64,000 nucleotides of DNA from Mucilaginibacter celer (GCF_003576455.2 NZ_CP032869.1:62001-126000); one strand, 5' to 3'. Shown: positions 26,367-35,800, numbered from the stretch's first letter. Numbers and translations: made by a program. The notes: a model not told the origin generated them from the letters alone.

Positions 26367-26885
26367 ATGAGCAAGTATTTTGTTTTTTTAATCCTGTTTA
26401 TTTTTCCATTGCTGGGCAAAGGGCAAACAATTACCGCCATGAGTATTGATACCGCCACGCGCGATACGGCACTGATTACCTCGACCGAGATGGTAGGCGA
26501 TACCCTAAGCCTCCCGGCAGGGATAAGCAGGCAGCTATATGTTAACGCCACCCGCATGAGTGGTAACTATGAGCTGGTTTTTTCGCTGCAAACTAATGTA
26601 GAGGAGCCATTTGTAATAAACCCGGGCAGCAAAGTTACTTTCCTGATGGCTGATAGCAGCACCGTTGAAATAACGAGCAACTCGCTTATGCCGTCGCAGG
26701 CGGGTGTAATTAACAGTGGCCAGTCTATAAAAATATCGTATCCACTGCCTGCAGATCAGTTTAGCAAACTGGCAAACACCGGTATTGCAAGCCTATCTGT
26801 AGCGTACGATGGCGGAAGTTTTGATTTTACGCCCCGGGCATCATACACCACAACCATACAACGAATTTGCGGGCTTTTGAAATAA
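26367..26885 (+). CDS. Small secreted beta-rich protein, unknown function
   Basis: A 172-residue protein five bases after the VCBS gene. Residues 1-20 form a signal peptide (FVFLILFIFPLLGKGQ). The rest is Thr/Ser rich and beta-rich (YELVFSLQTN, SKVTFLMADSSTVEITSN), consistent with one or two small sandwich domains, and ends with CGLLK. No family is recognised. Tight spacing indicates co-transcription with the large secreted protein upstream, so it may be an accessory or cell-surface partner of it. Confidence 0.6.
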   Translation: MSKYFVFLILFIFPLLGKGQTITAMSIDTATRDTALITSTEMVGDTLSLPAGISRQLYVNATRMSGNYELVFSLQTNVEEPFVINPGSKVTFLMADSSTVEITSNSLMPSQAGVINSGQSIKISYPLPADQFSKLANTGIASLSVAYDGGSFDFTPRASYTTTIQRICGLLK

Positions 26886-26927
26886 AGCTTTATCAATAAT
26901 ATTTAACTAATCACAAAATTTACTGAA

Positions 26928-27884
26928 ATGAAATTTTTTTACACACTTGTTTTAGCGGCGATGGTGGCTGCGCAGGCCCAGGCCCAAAACACTTTCCCAA
27001 CAACAGGAAACGCGGGGATAGGAACCACAAGCCCCACCCACCCGCTTACTCTTTCATCAACATCGCAGGAGGCATTTTACAACACAGCCGATCAGGTATC
27101 AAATTTTGAAAGGGTGAGATTTGCCTGGGCAACTAACGTATTTACACTCATTGCCGAAAAAAATGGTACCGGAACGGTAAGGAATTTGAGATTAACTTCC
27201 GGTGCTTCCAATATATATATCGGCAGTACAACAGGTACTACAGCCGGTGTAGAGATACGAAGGGACGGAACCAGTATTAAAACCTTGTTTGCGGTTACAT
27301 CGGCATCATTAAACGGTAGCTTGGCGCCGCAAAACTGTGTATCTATTGTTCCCACCATCGCTCAAACCGGTGCTGCAAGCTATAATGGTTTATTTATCTC
27401 TCCTTTCGAATCAACTGCGGGCAGCGGTGCGTCGTTTTTAATTAATGCTGGTACCAATTCGGCAGCCGACGGAGCAGGCTCGCATAGTTCAAAATTTGTA
27501 GTTACCAATGCCGGGCGTGTTGGGATTGGTACAACCACTCCGGCCGAAGAGCTTTCGGTAAACGGTAACATCAGGGCTAAACAGGTAAAGGTAGAAACAG
27601 CCAACTGGCCCGATTATGTATTTGAGCAAGCCTACAAACTACCTTCATTAACTGATGTAAAAACCTATATCAACCAAAACGGTCATTTACCCGAAGTTCC
27701 TTCGGCGGCAGAAGTTGACAAGAACGGACAAAGCCTCGGCGAAATGAATAAGCTGCTGCTTAAAAAAGTTGAAGAACTAACACTATACCTGATAGAAAAA
27801 GATAAAGAAGATAAGCAAAAAGATAAGTTACTGCTTGATTTGCAAAACCGCTTACAGCAACTGGAGAAAAAGCAATCCAAATAA
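26928..27884 (+). CDS. Secreted adhesin/tail-fibre-like protein with C-terminal coiled coil
   Basis: A 318-residue protein with signal peptide 1-19 (AAMVAAQAQAQ). Two copies of a GIGTTxP motif (NAGIGTTSPTHPLTLSS near 29 and VGIGTTTPAEELSVNGNIRAK near 200) are typical of Bacteroidota proteins that resemble phage tail fibres. After the second motif comes a conserved segment (VFEQAYKLPSLTDVKTYIN, LPEVPSAAEV) and then a Lys/Glu/Leu-rich coiled coil from about residue 270 to the end, probably a trimerisation region. The ATG at 26928 is chosen because the signal peptide starts there. It is probably the last gene of the cluster starting at 22300. Function in adhesion is inferred. Confidence 0.65.
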   Translation: MKFFYTLVLAAMVAAQAQAQNTFPTTGNAGIGTTSPTHPLTLSSTSQEAFYNTADQVSNFERVRFAWATNVFTLIAEKNGTGTVRNLRLTSGASNIYIGSTTGTTAGVEIRRDGTSIKTLFAVTSASLNGSLAPQNCVSIVPTIAQTGAASYNGLFISPFESTAGSGASFLINAGTNSAADGAGSHSSKFVVTNAGRVGIGTTTPAEELSVNGNIRAKQVKVETANWPDYVFEQAYKLPSLTDVKTYINQNGHLPEVPSAAEVDKNGQSLGEMNKLLLKKVEELTLYLIEKDKEDKQKDKLLLDLQNRLQQLEKKQSK

Positions 27885-28027
27885 CCGATATTTTTAAGCT
27901 GAAAAGCAAGGAGCTGACACGAATTTTAATTTCGGGGCGGCTTTTTTATTTAAACCGGCTGGGCGGTTGTTATATTTATAATCGAAAAAGAACCGGTTCA
28001 ATTAATCTTTAACGAAATCATCAACAG

Positions 28028-28408
28028 ATGAATAAAAACCCGCAGATAATAGGCACTGCCGCGCAAATTGTGGTGCCCGATGTAGTGAAAACCGTTGAAT
28101 ATTATATTAATGTTTTAGGTTTTGAACTGGTTGCCTATTTTTTTGAACAACCACCGGTATACGGTATTGTTCAGCGCAACGGTTACCAGGTGCATTTTGG
28201 TAAAAGCGATGATGGCACTATTCACCGTAATGATACGATCAGGAAAGGCATGCCCGATTTTATTTTCTGGGTGCCCGAAATTGAAGCGTTTTACGACGAA
28301 GTGACCCGCAACGGGGCTATTATAATGCAGGAAATTATCCGAAGATCATACGGGCGGGAATTTATTATTGAAGATTGTGATGGGCACCTGGTGCATATTT
28401 GCGACTAA
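28028..28408 (+). CDS. VOC (glyoxalase/bleomycin-resistance fold) protein
   Basis: A 126-residue cytoplasmic protein covering one complete VOC domain. It opens with AAQIVVPDVVKTVEYYINVLGFEL, the beta-alpha start of the first half, followed by QVHFGKS. The second half has PDFIFWVPEIEAFYDEVTRNG and ends with REFIIEDCDGHLVHICD, where the acidic and His positions fit the metal-binding strand. Such small proteins include glyoxalase-like and antibiotic-sequestering enzymes; the substrate cannot be told from sequence. It stands alone between the secreted cluster and the tRNA. Confidence 0.85.
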   Translation: MNKNPQIIGTAAQIVVPDVVKTVEYYINVLGFELVAYFFEQPPVYGIVQRNGYQVHFGKSDDGTIHRNDTIRKGMPDFIFWVPEIEAFYDEVTRNGAIIMQEIIRRSYGREFIIEDCDGHLVHICD

Positions 28409-28483
28409 CCGCCTGATTGATAGTGAGGTGTTTTTTGATTTAGGCTGAATTAAAAAAATGGTTAATTATTTGCTAAATAAAAA

Positions 28484-28514
28484 TTGTGAAATATCACCGG
28501 AAATTATACTTTTG
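28484..28514 (+). promoter_or_regulatory. Promoter of tRNA-Asn (Bacteroidota-type)
   Basis: TTG at 28484-28486 and TACTTTTG at 28507-28514 are separated by 20 bases. This matches the Bacteroidota housekeeping promoter pattern (TTG, about 19-21 bases, TAnnTTTG). The expected start of transcription is near 28521, giving a leader of about 17 bases before the tRNA. Confidence 0.75.
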
Positions 28515-28537
28515 CGCCACTCCAAACCGGAAAACAC

Positions 28538-28611
28538 TCCTGAGTAGCTCAGCCGGTTAGAGCATCTGACTGTTAATCAGAGGGTCGCTGGTTCGAGCCC
28601 AGCCTCAGGAG
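28538..28611 (+). tRNA. tRNA-Asn (anticodon GTT)
   Basis: A 74-base cloverleaf. Acceptor arms TCCTGAG (28538-28544) and CTCAGGA (28604-28610) pair fully; discriminator is G. The D arm lies around AGCTCAGCCGGTTAGAGC, the anticodon stem TCTGA/TCAGA encloses the loop CTGTTAA with anticodon GTT at 28572-28574, and the T arm GCTGG-TTCGAGC-CCAGC is intact. CCA is not encoded. Confidence 0.96.
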
Positions 28612-28612
28612 C

Positions 28613-28645
28613 AAAAAAGCCTCACAGAAATGTGAGGCTTTTTTT
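28613..28645 (+). terminator. Intrinsic terminator after tRNA-Asn
   Basis: Hairpin with stem GCCTCACA (28619-28626), loop GAAA and stem TGTGAGGC (28631-28638), followed by seven Ts. A run of six As precedes it, so it can also act on leftward transcription coming from the ABC-F gene. Confidence 0.9.
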
Positions 28646-28669
28646 ATGCAATAAATTTTGAATGCATTT

Positions 28670-28760
28670 CCGGTTGGTGCATCCCGACGATGTCGGGAGG
28701 GTCGCTGGTTGGAGCCCAGCTTCAGAAACAGGAAAGACCTTGCAAATGTGCAGGGCCTTT
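28670..28760 (+). pseudogene. Decayed tandem copy of tRNA-Asn and its terminator
   Basis: From 28670 the sequence lines up without gaps with the tRNA-Asn gene from its D loop onward: CCGGTTGGTGCATC against CCGGTTAGAGCATC, and GAGGGTCGCTGGTT is shared exactly. The T arm persists with one loop change (TTGGAGC) and the acceptor 3' strand is mutated (TTCAGAA). The anticodon arm is replaced by a still perfectly paired TCCCG/CGGGA stem with loop ACGATGT. Downstream, 28732-28760 corresponds to a mutated version of the terminator hairpin (GACCTTGCA/TGCAGGGCC). The 5' acceptor half has decayed, so it cannot be a functional tRNA. Confidence 0.7.
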
Positions 28761-28807
28761 ATAATGCTTTGTATTTTTGTTAGTAAACTATTGCAAAAGT
28801 ATTTGGA

Positions 28808-30442
28808 TTAGCTTTGCTCTATCTCTTTCAGACTATCCATCTTTTTGTAGGCCAAAAACCCTTTAATATCCTCAAAGTGTTCACGTACCCGCTTGTTACC
28901 AAATTCAAATACTTTTTTTACCAGTCCATCCAAAAAGTCCCTGTCGTGCGATACCAGGATTAGTGTACCGTCAAAATCCTTCAGGGCATCTTTAATAATA
29001 TCCTTGGTTTTCATATCCAGATGGTTGGTTGGCTCATCCAATATCAGTACGTTTACCGGTTCAAGCAATAGTTTTATCATGGCCAGGCGTGTTTTCTCGC
29101 CACCCGAAAGTACTTTTACTTTTTTGGTAGTATCATCACCGCTAAACATAAATGCGCCTAAAAGATCTTTGATCTTAACCGTACCGTCACTTAACGGAAT
29201 CTGGTCGATAGTTTCAAATACGGTTAAGTTTTCATCCAGCAATGCGGCCTGGTTTTGTGCAAAATACCCGATTTTGGCGTTGTGACCTACTTTTAAGCTT
29301 CCCTCAAAATCAATCTCGCCCATAATGGCCTTAATCATGGTTGATTTGCCTTCACCGTTTTTGCCAACAAAAGCTACTTTTTCGCCCCGTTCAATCACCA
29401 TGGCTGCTTTCTCAAACACAACATGATCGCCGTATTTCTTTGTAAGATCTTCAACCATTACCGGGTATTGGCCCGAGCGCGGGGATGGCGGAAATTTTAA
29501 TCGTAAGGCTGAGGTATCTACCTCATCAATCTGTATGATCTCCAGCTTTTCGAGCATCTTCACGCGCGATTGTACCTGCAGGGTTTTAGAGTACGTACCT
29601 CTAAAACGCTCTATAAACTCCTGGTTATCGGCAATAAAGCGTTGTTGCTCCTCGTATGCTTTCAACTGGTGTACCCTTCGTTCGGCACGCAATTGAAGAT
29701 AATGAGTGTATTTAGCTTTATAATCATAGATCCGGCCCATGGTAACCTCGATGGTGCGGTTGGTGATGTTATCTACAAAAGTACGGTCGTGCGAGATTAC
29801 CATTACTGCTTTGGCCGAGTTGATCAGGAAATCTTCCAGCCATTGGATACTCTCAATATCCATGTGATTGGTAGGTTCGTCTAATAATATCAGATCAGGT
29901 TTCTTTAACAGGATCTTGGCCAGTTCAATACGCATACGCCAGCCTCCCGAAAACTCTGAAGTTTGACGGGTGAAATCTTTACGCTCAAACCCCAGGCCTT
30001 TTAATACCTTTTCAACCTCAGCGTCGTAGTTCACCTCTTCCTGCGAGTAAACTTTCTCACTCAGTTCAGATACCCGCTCAATCAGCTTCATGTAATCGTC
30101 ACTATCATAATCGGTACGGATATTAAGCTGCTCGTTAACTTCATCAAGCTCTTTTTGCATCTGGTTGGCCTCATCAAAAGCTTTCATGGTTTCTTCAAAA
30201 ACCGTAACCTTATCCTGGGTAAGTAAATGCTGCGGCAAATAAGCAATTACGGCATCTTTAGGACCGCTTACATTGCCGGTAGTTGGCTTGGCTACATCGG
30301 CAATTATTTTAAGGATGGTGGATTTACCTGCACCATTCTTACCCATCAGGGCTATTTTATCGTTTTCGTTTATAGAGAAGGTTACATCACTAAAAAGCGT
30401 TGTTCCGCCAAATGAAACGGAAATGTTATTTACATTGATCAC
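28808..30442 (-). CDS. ABC-F family ATPase (ribosome-associated type)
   Basis: A 544-residue soluble protein with two ABC domains in one chain and no membrane segments. First ABC: Walker A GKNGAGKST, signature EFSGGWRMR, Walker B DLILLDEPTNHMD, H-loop ISHDR. Second ABC: Walker A GKNGEGKST, signature LSGGEKTRLAM, Walker B VLILDEPTNHLD, H-loop VSHDRDF. The charged linker between them (KAKYTHYLQLRAERRVHQL onward) is the P-site tRNA-interaction motif region. Family members act on the ribosome in translation or antibiotic protection; which one is not clear. I start it at the GTG at 30442 (MINVNNISVSFGG), because the longer reading would begin with TTG inside a promoter -7 box. It is monocistronic. 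Confidence 0.92.
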   Translation of the reverse strand: MINVNNISVSFGGTTLFSDVTFSINENDKIALMGKNGAGKSTILKIIADVAKPTTGNVSGPKDAVIAYLPQHLLTQDKVTVFEETMKAFDEANQMQKELDEVNEQLNIRTDYDSDDYMKLIERVSELSEKVYSQEEVNYDAEVEKVLKGLGFERKDFTRQTSEFSGGWRMRIELAKILLKKPDLILLDEPTNHMDIESIQWLEDFLINSAKAVMVISHDRTFVDNITNRTIEVTMGRIYDYKAKYTHYLQLRAERRVHQLKAYEEQQRFIADNQEFIERFRGTYSKTLQVQSRVKMLEKLEIIQIDEVDTSALRLKFPPSPRSGQYPVMVEDLTKKYGDHVVFEKAAMVIERGEKVAFVGKNGEGKSTMIKAIMGEIDFEGSLKVGHNAKIGYFAQNQAALLDENLTVFETIDQIPLSDGTVKIKDLLGAFMFSGDDTTKKVKVLSGGEKTRLAMIKLLLEPVNVLILDEPTNHLDMKTKDIIKDALKDFDGTLILVSHDRDFLDGLVKKVFEFGNKRVREHFEDIKGFLAYKKMDSLKEIEQS

Positions 30443-30466
30443 TGTATGAGAATATTGAATTGGCCG

Positions 30467-30474
30467 CAAAGATA
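30467..30474 (-). promoter_or_regulatory. -7 promoter box of the ABC-F gene
   Basis: On the minus strand TATCTTTG matches TAnnTTTG exactly. It lies 25 bases upstream of the GTG start, predicting a short leader, and overlaps the TTG that a longest-frame rule would pick as start. Confidence 0.6.
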
Positions 30475-30648
30475 AGCGAAAGGTACAGGATTATGGTAAT
30501 TGAATGATGAGATGACAGAATGTATTTGGCGGGTATTTGCAGAAAGAAAATCTGAATGAGCGTAAGCAGTTCAATAGCCGTTTTGTAACGTATTTAACTA
30601 ATTATAGCGCGTTTATCCCTTGTTAACATTAAGCTAATATCTATCAGC

Positions 30649-30656
30649 TTACTTTG
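30649..30656 (+). promoter_or_regulatory. Probable -7 promoter box of the ECF sigma factor gene
   Basis: TTACTTTG matches TAnnTTTG in seven of eight positions and lies 22 bases before the ATG at 30679. No convincing TTG at the right distance upstream was found. Confidence 0.45.
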
Positions 30657-30678
30657 CGCTACTTATCAACGCCTGTTT

Positions 30679-31275
30679 ATGATCGAGTTTTCGGCTCTTA
30701 CCGATAATGAACTTCAACTGCACCTTGTTCGGGGTAACGAGCAGGCTTTTACGGTGCTTTATGAGCGCTATGCCACCGACATTAAATCGATAGCATTAAA
30801 AGTGCTGAAATCAGAAGCCCTGGCCGAAGATGCCACGCAGGAGGTATTTATTAAAATATGGAACGGTCGCGCCCAGCTGCAGCAGGTTAAAGTTTTTAAA
30901 GCCTATCTCATTATTACAGCCCGAAACCACGCTTTAAATATCTTGAAAAGCGCCGTCCGCTCAGAGGCTGTTATGGCTGATATTGTTACCACCTTTACAG
31001 ATCAGCGCAATACCACCGATGAAGATTTGTTGAGTAAAGAATACCTGCAATTCATCCAGCTGGTGCTCGACCGCCTGCCTGCCCGCTCGCGCGAGATTTT
31101 TACCAAATGCCGAATGCAGGAAAAATCGTACGATGAAGTGGCAGATGAGCTGGGCATATCCCGCAACGCGGTTAAAAATCACATGGTGCTATCCATAAGG
31201 GTTTTGCGCAAGGCTGTTGAGAGTGAGTTGGGCATCCCGCTTAGCGTTTTGCTGGCTGTTTACTTTGGTGCCTGA
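30679..31275 (+). CDS. ECF RNA polymerase sigma factor, FecI-like
   Basis: A 198-residue protein. Sigma region 2 spans about residues 22-90 (LYERYATDIKSIALKVLKSE, then LAEDATQEVFIKIW, the core-binding helix). Region 4 spans about 125-180 (LDRLPARSREIFTKCRMQ, and the helix-turn-helix YDEVADELGISRNAVKNHM). Length and motifs match the large family of Bacteroidota ECF sigma factors paired with FecR-like anti-sigma proteins. The FecR gene lies 287 bases downstream and is followed by a TonB-dependent receptor, so it very probably switches on the surface operon 31563-48231 when a substrate is sensed. Confidence 0.93.
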   Translation: MIEFSALTDNELQLHLVRGNEQAFTVLYERYATDIKSIALKVLKSEALAEDATQEVFIKIWNGRAQLQQVKVFKAYLIITARNHALNILKSAVRSEAVMADIVTTFTDQRNTTDEDLLSKEYLQFIQLVLDRLPARSREIFTKCRMQEKSYDEVADELGISRNAVKNHMVLSIRVLRKAVESELGIPLSVLLAVYFGA

Positions 31276-31281
31276 AACCCA

Positions 31282-31461
31282 TCGCTTTTATAGCACGAAG
31301 CACCTACGGAGCCTTTAAAAAAGAATCTTTTCATTTGCTATAAACACGTTACTCCTACGGAGTACTTAGCTGATGGTTTACACTTCGTAGGAGTAACGTG
31401 TTTATAGCAATGTGTTTAAATAATTCTATGGCTCCGTAGGCGCCTCGTGTTATCAAAGCGA
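31282..31461. repeat. Nested palindromic element between sigma and anti-sigma genes
   Basis: The inner arms 31335-31359 and 31386-31410 are 25 bases long and perfectly complementary (TTGCTATAAACACGTTACTC onward). Outside them, 31282-31313 and 31430-31461 form a second, imperfect pair that both contain CCTACGGAGCC or its complement. The whole region could fold into one long cruciform. It has the look of a dispersed REP or MITE-like element with the CTACGG core that is frequent in Bacteroidota genomes. It separates fecI-like from fecR-like genes and could affect their relative expression. Apart from this, the 287-base gap holds nothing recognisable. Confidence 0.8.
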
Positions 31462-31562
31462 TTTCCCCGCGCTAAACCATACCTCAAAAATAATTTCAAA
31501 AAAATCGCATCCCCAGCTACCCTCCAATGTTTCCCGGTTGTCTTGGTAGTAAAAGCCCATAA

Positions 31563-32675
31563 ATGGAGGATCATTATTACAGGTTATTAGCCCAACGTTA
31601 TCTGGACGGAAAACTTGCAGATGATGAACTGGAAGTATTTATTCATTTGCTGAATGAAGGCAAAATGGAATCCTATTTAAAAGAAGCCATAAATACTGAA
31701 ACCGGCATAACCGAACAGGATGAGATCTCCATAAAGAAAACCACTACAATTCGCTACCTCAATAACCAATGGCTTAAATACGCTGCTGCCATTATTGTTT
31801 TACTGGGCGTATCGGCCGCACTTTATTTAAACCGCACGCCGCAAAAGCAGCAAATGGCATCAGCATTGAAACATGATGCATTGCCTGGCGGTAACAAAGC
31901 GGTATTGATATTAGCCAACGGCGATAGCATCAGCCTCGATGAAGCATCCAACGGGCAGATAGCCCGCCAGGGAAATGCCAAAGTGAGCAAAGTGCAAAAC
32001 GGTTTGATCGCTTATGCGTCGGGCAAGGATACTACCACAAAAATTACCAGGAACACCATCAACACGCCAAGAGGCGGGCAATACAATGTTAAACTGGCCG
32101 ATGGTTCGATGGTGTGGCTCAACTCGGCATCCTCTATCACTTTCCCAACTTTATTTAATGGTGATACCCGCGAGGTTAAAATTACCGGCGAGGCTTATTT
32201 TGAGGTTGCTAAAAATGCAGCCAAGCCATTCCTGGTACAATGCGGCGGGCAAACGGTAAGGGTTTTGGGTACGCATTTTAATATTAATGCTTATGATGAT
32301 GAACCCGGAATCCGTACCACATTGCTGGAGGGTAGCATTCGCCTGAGCACCGGCAGCCAAAGCAGGCTTTTAGTACCGGGGCAACAAGCCGTGGTAAGGG
32401 GAGATGCTATAGCGATGGAAGGTAAACCAAACCTTACAGCCGTTACCGCATGGAAGGATGGCCTGTTTGTATTTGACGATACCGACCTGCCCCAGCTGAT
32501 GCGCCAGATATCCCGTTGGTATGATGTGAAAATAGTGTACAACGGCAAACCCGGCGATTATGCCTTTGTAGGCGAAATTAACCGCAACACCCGGTTAACA
32601 AGCGTATTGAAAATACTCGAAGCCAGCGGCGTTAAATTTAAAATAGAGAATAAACAATTGATCATTCAACCCTAA
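31563..32675 (+). CDS. FecR-family anti-sigma factor
   Basis: A 370-residue inner-membrane protein. Residues 1-70 are the cytoplasmic sigma-binding part, residues about 72-92 the single membrane span (WLKYAAAIIVLLGVSAALYL). The FecR domain follows at about 165-280 (TPRGGQYNVKLADGSMVWLN, ITGEAYFEVAKNAAKPFLV, VRVLGTHFNINAY) and the DUF4974 C-terminal domain at about 300-370 (DTDLPQLMRQISRWYDVKI, GEINRNTRLTSVLKILEASG). The last domain receives the signal from the STN domain of the cognate TonB-dependent receptor, encoded next. It holds the sigma factor inactive until then. Confidence 0.94.
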   Translation: MEDHYYRLLAQRYLDGKLADDELEVFIHLLNEGKMESYLKEAINTETGITEQDEISIKKTTTIRYLNNQWLKYAAAIIVLLGVSAALYLNRTPQKQQMASALKHDALPGGNKAVLILANGDSISLDEASNGQIARQGNAKVSKVQNGLIAYASGKDTTTKITRNTINTPRGGQYNVKLADGSMVWLNSASSITFPTLFNGDTREVKITGEAYFEVAKNAAKPFLVQCGGQTVRVLGTHFNINAYDDEPGIRTTLLEGSIRLSTGSQSRLLVPGQQAVVRGDAIAMEGKPNLTAVTAWKDGLFVFDDTDLPQLMRQISRWYDVKIVYNGKPGDYAFVGEINRNTRLTSVLKILEASGVKFKIENKQLIIQP

Positions 32676-32736
32676 AAACAACAAGCAGCTTATGAATACA
32701 TAGTTATCCTATCATCCGGTACTTCTTCATAAAAAA

Positions 32737-32767
32737 GGCCGGGAGGTGTTACGAGCACCTGCCGGCC
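32737..32767 (+). promoter_or_regulatory. Strong hairpin in the leader of the TonB-dependent receptor gene
   Basis: GGCCGGGAGGTG (32737-32748) and CACCTGCCGGCC (32756-32767) form a 12-pair stem with one mismatch and a 7-base loop. There is no T-run on the plus strand, so it is not a standard terminator; six As precede it. It may set the ratio between anti-sigma and receptor expression. A nine-codon reading frame (32825-32854) overlaps the receptor start. Confidence 0.6.
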
Positions 32768-32834
32768 AATATATGCCAGGGTACAAAAACCTTCTTAGTT
32801 ACAGAAATTTATTAACCCAAAGCCATGCAAAAAT

Positions 32835-35800
32835 ATGCAATTCAACGAACGTAGGGAATACTACGCACGGGATGTTTTTTCTTATTCAAAAATTTTCCTG
32901 GTAATGAAATTAGTCATTGTACTATTGATAACAACGTGTTTACAGGCAGCTGCAAGTGCTTATGCGCAAAAAATAACCATTCATGAAAAAGGTGCGCAGC
33001 TCTCCACCATCTTCAAAATGGTGAAAGACCAAAGCGGGCAGGCTGTGTTTTATGATAATAAGCATATAAAGCATATCGCACCCATTGACGTGGATCTCAC
33101 CAATGCAAGCCTCGAAGACGCGCTTAACACCATTCTTAAATATCAGCCTTTAACTTATTCAATTATAGATAAGGTTGTGGTGATCAGCCCCAAAAAAGCA
33201 GAGGCTGTGGCCGCAATCACCATTAAAGGTGTGGTGGTTGATGAGAAGGAGCTGCCGCTTCCAGGCGTTACCGCCAAGCTGAAAGGAACAGGCAATGTAG
33301 CCATCACCGATGTCAACGGTAATTTCAGCATCGCTGTGCCCGAAACCGGCGGTACACTGGTGTTCAGTTTTGTGGGATATCAAAGTAAAGAGGTTGTGGT
33401 AAACGCATCCAACCGCAATATCAATGTAAAACTGTTACCCACGGCCACTTCATTGGGCGAGGTGGTGGTACAGGCCCGTCGCAATACCCGTACAGAAAAC
33501 GCTGTATTGGATGAGCGCCGCAACGCATCAGTTGTTCAGGATGCTATTTCGGCCCAGCAGATTGAGCGCACCGGCAGTATCACCACCACGCAGGCGCTGC
33601 AGCGTGTATCAGGCGTAACCATTACTGATGATAAATATGTCGCGGTACGTGGTTTGGGTGATCGCTCGGTAATTGGTCAACTGAATGGTGTGCGTTTAGC
33701 CTCTTCTGATCCGGACAGAAGCGCCATTCCGCTGGATCTGGTTCCGGCAGCTTTACTGGATAACATCACCATTTACAAAACCGTAACTCCGGATAAACCT
33801 GCCGATGCTGCCGCAGGTATCGTAGAGCTGAAAACCCGCTCAGTGCCTGATAGCATGGTTTTTGAAATTGTGGCGCAAACCGGCTTTAACTCCAACATAG
33901 GCATAGGCGGCAGTACCAACAGTTTTATTAACAGCGATATGGGTTTCTTCGGCCAGAAGATCAGCAAGAAAAACCTGTCGCCCGAGTTTAAAGCGCTGTC
34001 GCAACAATATCCTGATGGGGTAGGTTCTATTCAGCAGATGATCCGCAACAGTAATTACAGTGTTGACGGCTGGAAGGAAGTTGACCGCGTAAACCGCATA
34101 ATGCAGGGCTTTGACCCGGTAATGACCACCCGCTTTAAGCAGGCCCCGCTTAACCAGTTATACACCGCAACCTACGGCAACAGCTTTAATATATTCAAAA
34201 AGCATAAATTGGGCGTGATTTTGGGTGGAAACTACTACCATCACACTACCGACATCTACGGCGGAGATTTAACTCAATACAGTATTTACCAGGGTATAGT
34301 TACCGGCAACCCCGATGTTTACAGTTTCCGCAATATCCCTAACTATACTACGCCGAACAGCCTGTTTATGGGTAAATACCAAACCTATAAAGAATACACT
34401 GGTGCCGAAACGCTGAACTATGGTGTACTGGCAGGCTTAACCTACCGTTTTTCGCCAAGGCACGAGGTCAGCATGCAGTACCTGGGCAGCTGGGGCGGCG
34501 AAACACAGGCCACCAATTTGCGGGGCCGTTATGAATATACCGGTTTGCCAGGCGAGGTAGCCAGCACCGTTTATTCGCTCAAGCAAACTTTCCGCAACTT
34601 AAATACCTACAATTTACAGGGTGAGCATAAGTTTTTGCGCGGCGATTACTCGCCTAAGCTGAGCTATAATGTGGCCAGTTCCACATCATCCCAAAACAAT
34701 CCCGATTACCGCTTCATCAGCCTGGCCGATTATATGCCCAATGGTGGTGGTTGGTATACGCGCCCATCGGGCAGCAGTAGTTCGCTTGTTTATACCAAAC
34801 ATCTTTATGCCCTTACATCGGGCTATGTAAACGGCTTTGGTACCTACGGCATTATCCAGGCCGAGCCAAACGGCAGGCGCTGGCGCAACCTGAAAGAAAA
34901 TAATTACAACTACAAGGCCGATCTAAGCATCCCTTTTAAATTTTTAGGTGAGCGCCAGGTATTTAAAACCGGTATCAACTATTTGTTCAGGGAGCGCACT
35001 TTTACCGAAAACCAGTTGCTTTTACCCGGATCGAACTTCACAGGCAACAAGCAACTGCCCTTGTACGATGTAGAAGGCGACCTGGATAAACTGGTAAGCA
35101 ATGCCGTAATTGGCGTACGCCCGCTTGCACCCGGAAGCGGGGAGGGTGCGCAACCTATTGGCGGTTATATGTACAACATCCAAAAATCGCCAAATAACTA
35201 TAAAGGCCATTACCTTACCAATGCCCTGTATGGCATGCTTGAACTGAAATTGACCGACGAGCTGCGTGTGGCCGGTGGCGTACGTTTCGAGATGACCAAC
35301 ATTGGTTCGGCAGTCGATACCGCCGGCGTGTTTATCGATCCTGCTTTAACAACTACCGTGGGCGATATAGCCGAACCAAACTCGGTTTACAAAACCGGCT
35401 ACAAACCATACTATTCGGTTAACGCCACCTACACGCTGAACCAAAAAATGAATTTCCGCGGGGCGTTCAATACCACATTGGCCCGGCCCGAGTTGCGCGA
35501 GATCACCAATGTTTTTGAGTTTGATGCCTTCCAGATGGGCCTCGTTGTGGGTAATCCCAATCTCGTAAACCAATACACCCAAAACCAGGATTTCCGTTGG
35601 GAATGGTTCCCGAATAACGGTGAGGTTATCGCCGTATCGGCATTCCGAAAACGGATCAAAAATCAGCTGGTAAAAGTGTTCAACTTAAAAACAGATGGAT
35701 TGGCCGCCACCTATCCCGAGTTCCCGACCATCGAATTTCAGAACGATCCTAATACAGGTACGGTATGGGGCATGGAGCTGGAAGTGGTGAAAGATTTAGG

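Noticed and set aside
28681..28698. The palindrome ATCCCGAC-GA-TGTCGGGA taken as an isolated REP element or terminator
   Set aside because: Its flanks align without gaps to tRNA-Asn on both sides, so it is better seen as the anticodon arm of a decayed tRNA copy; it also has no T-run.
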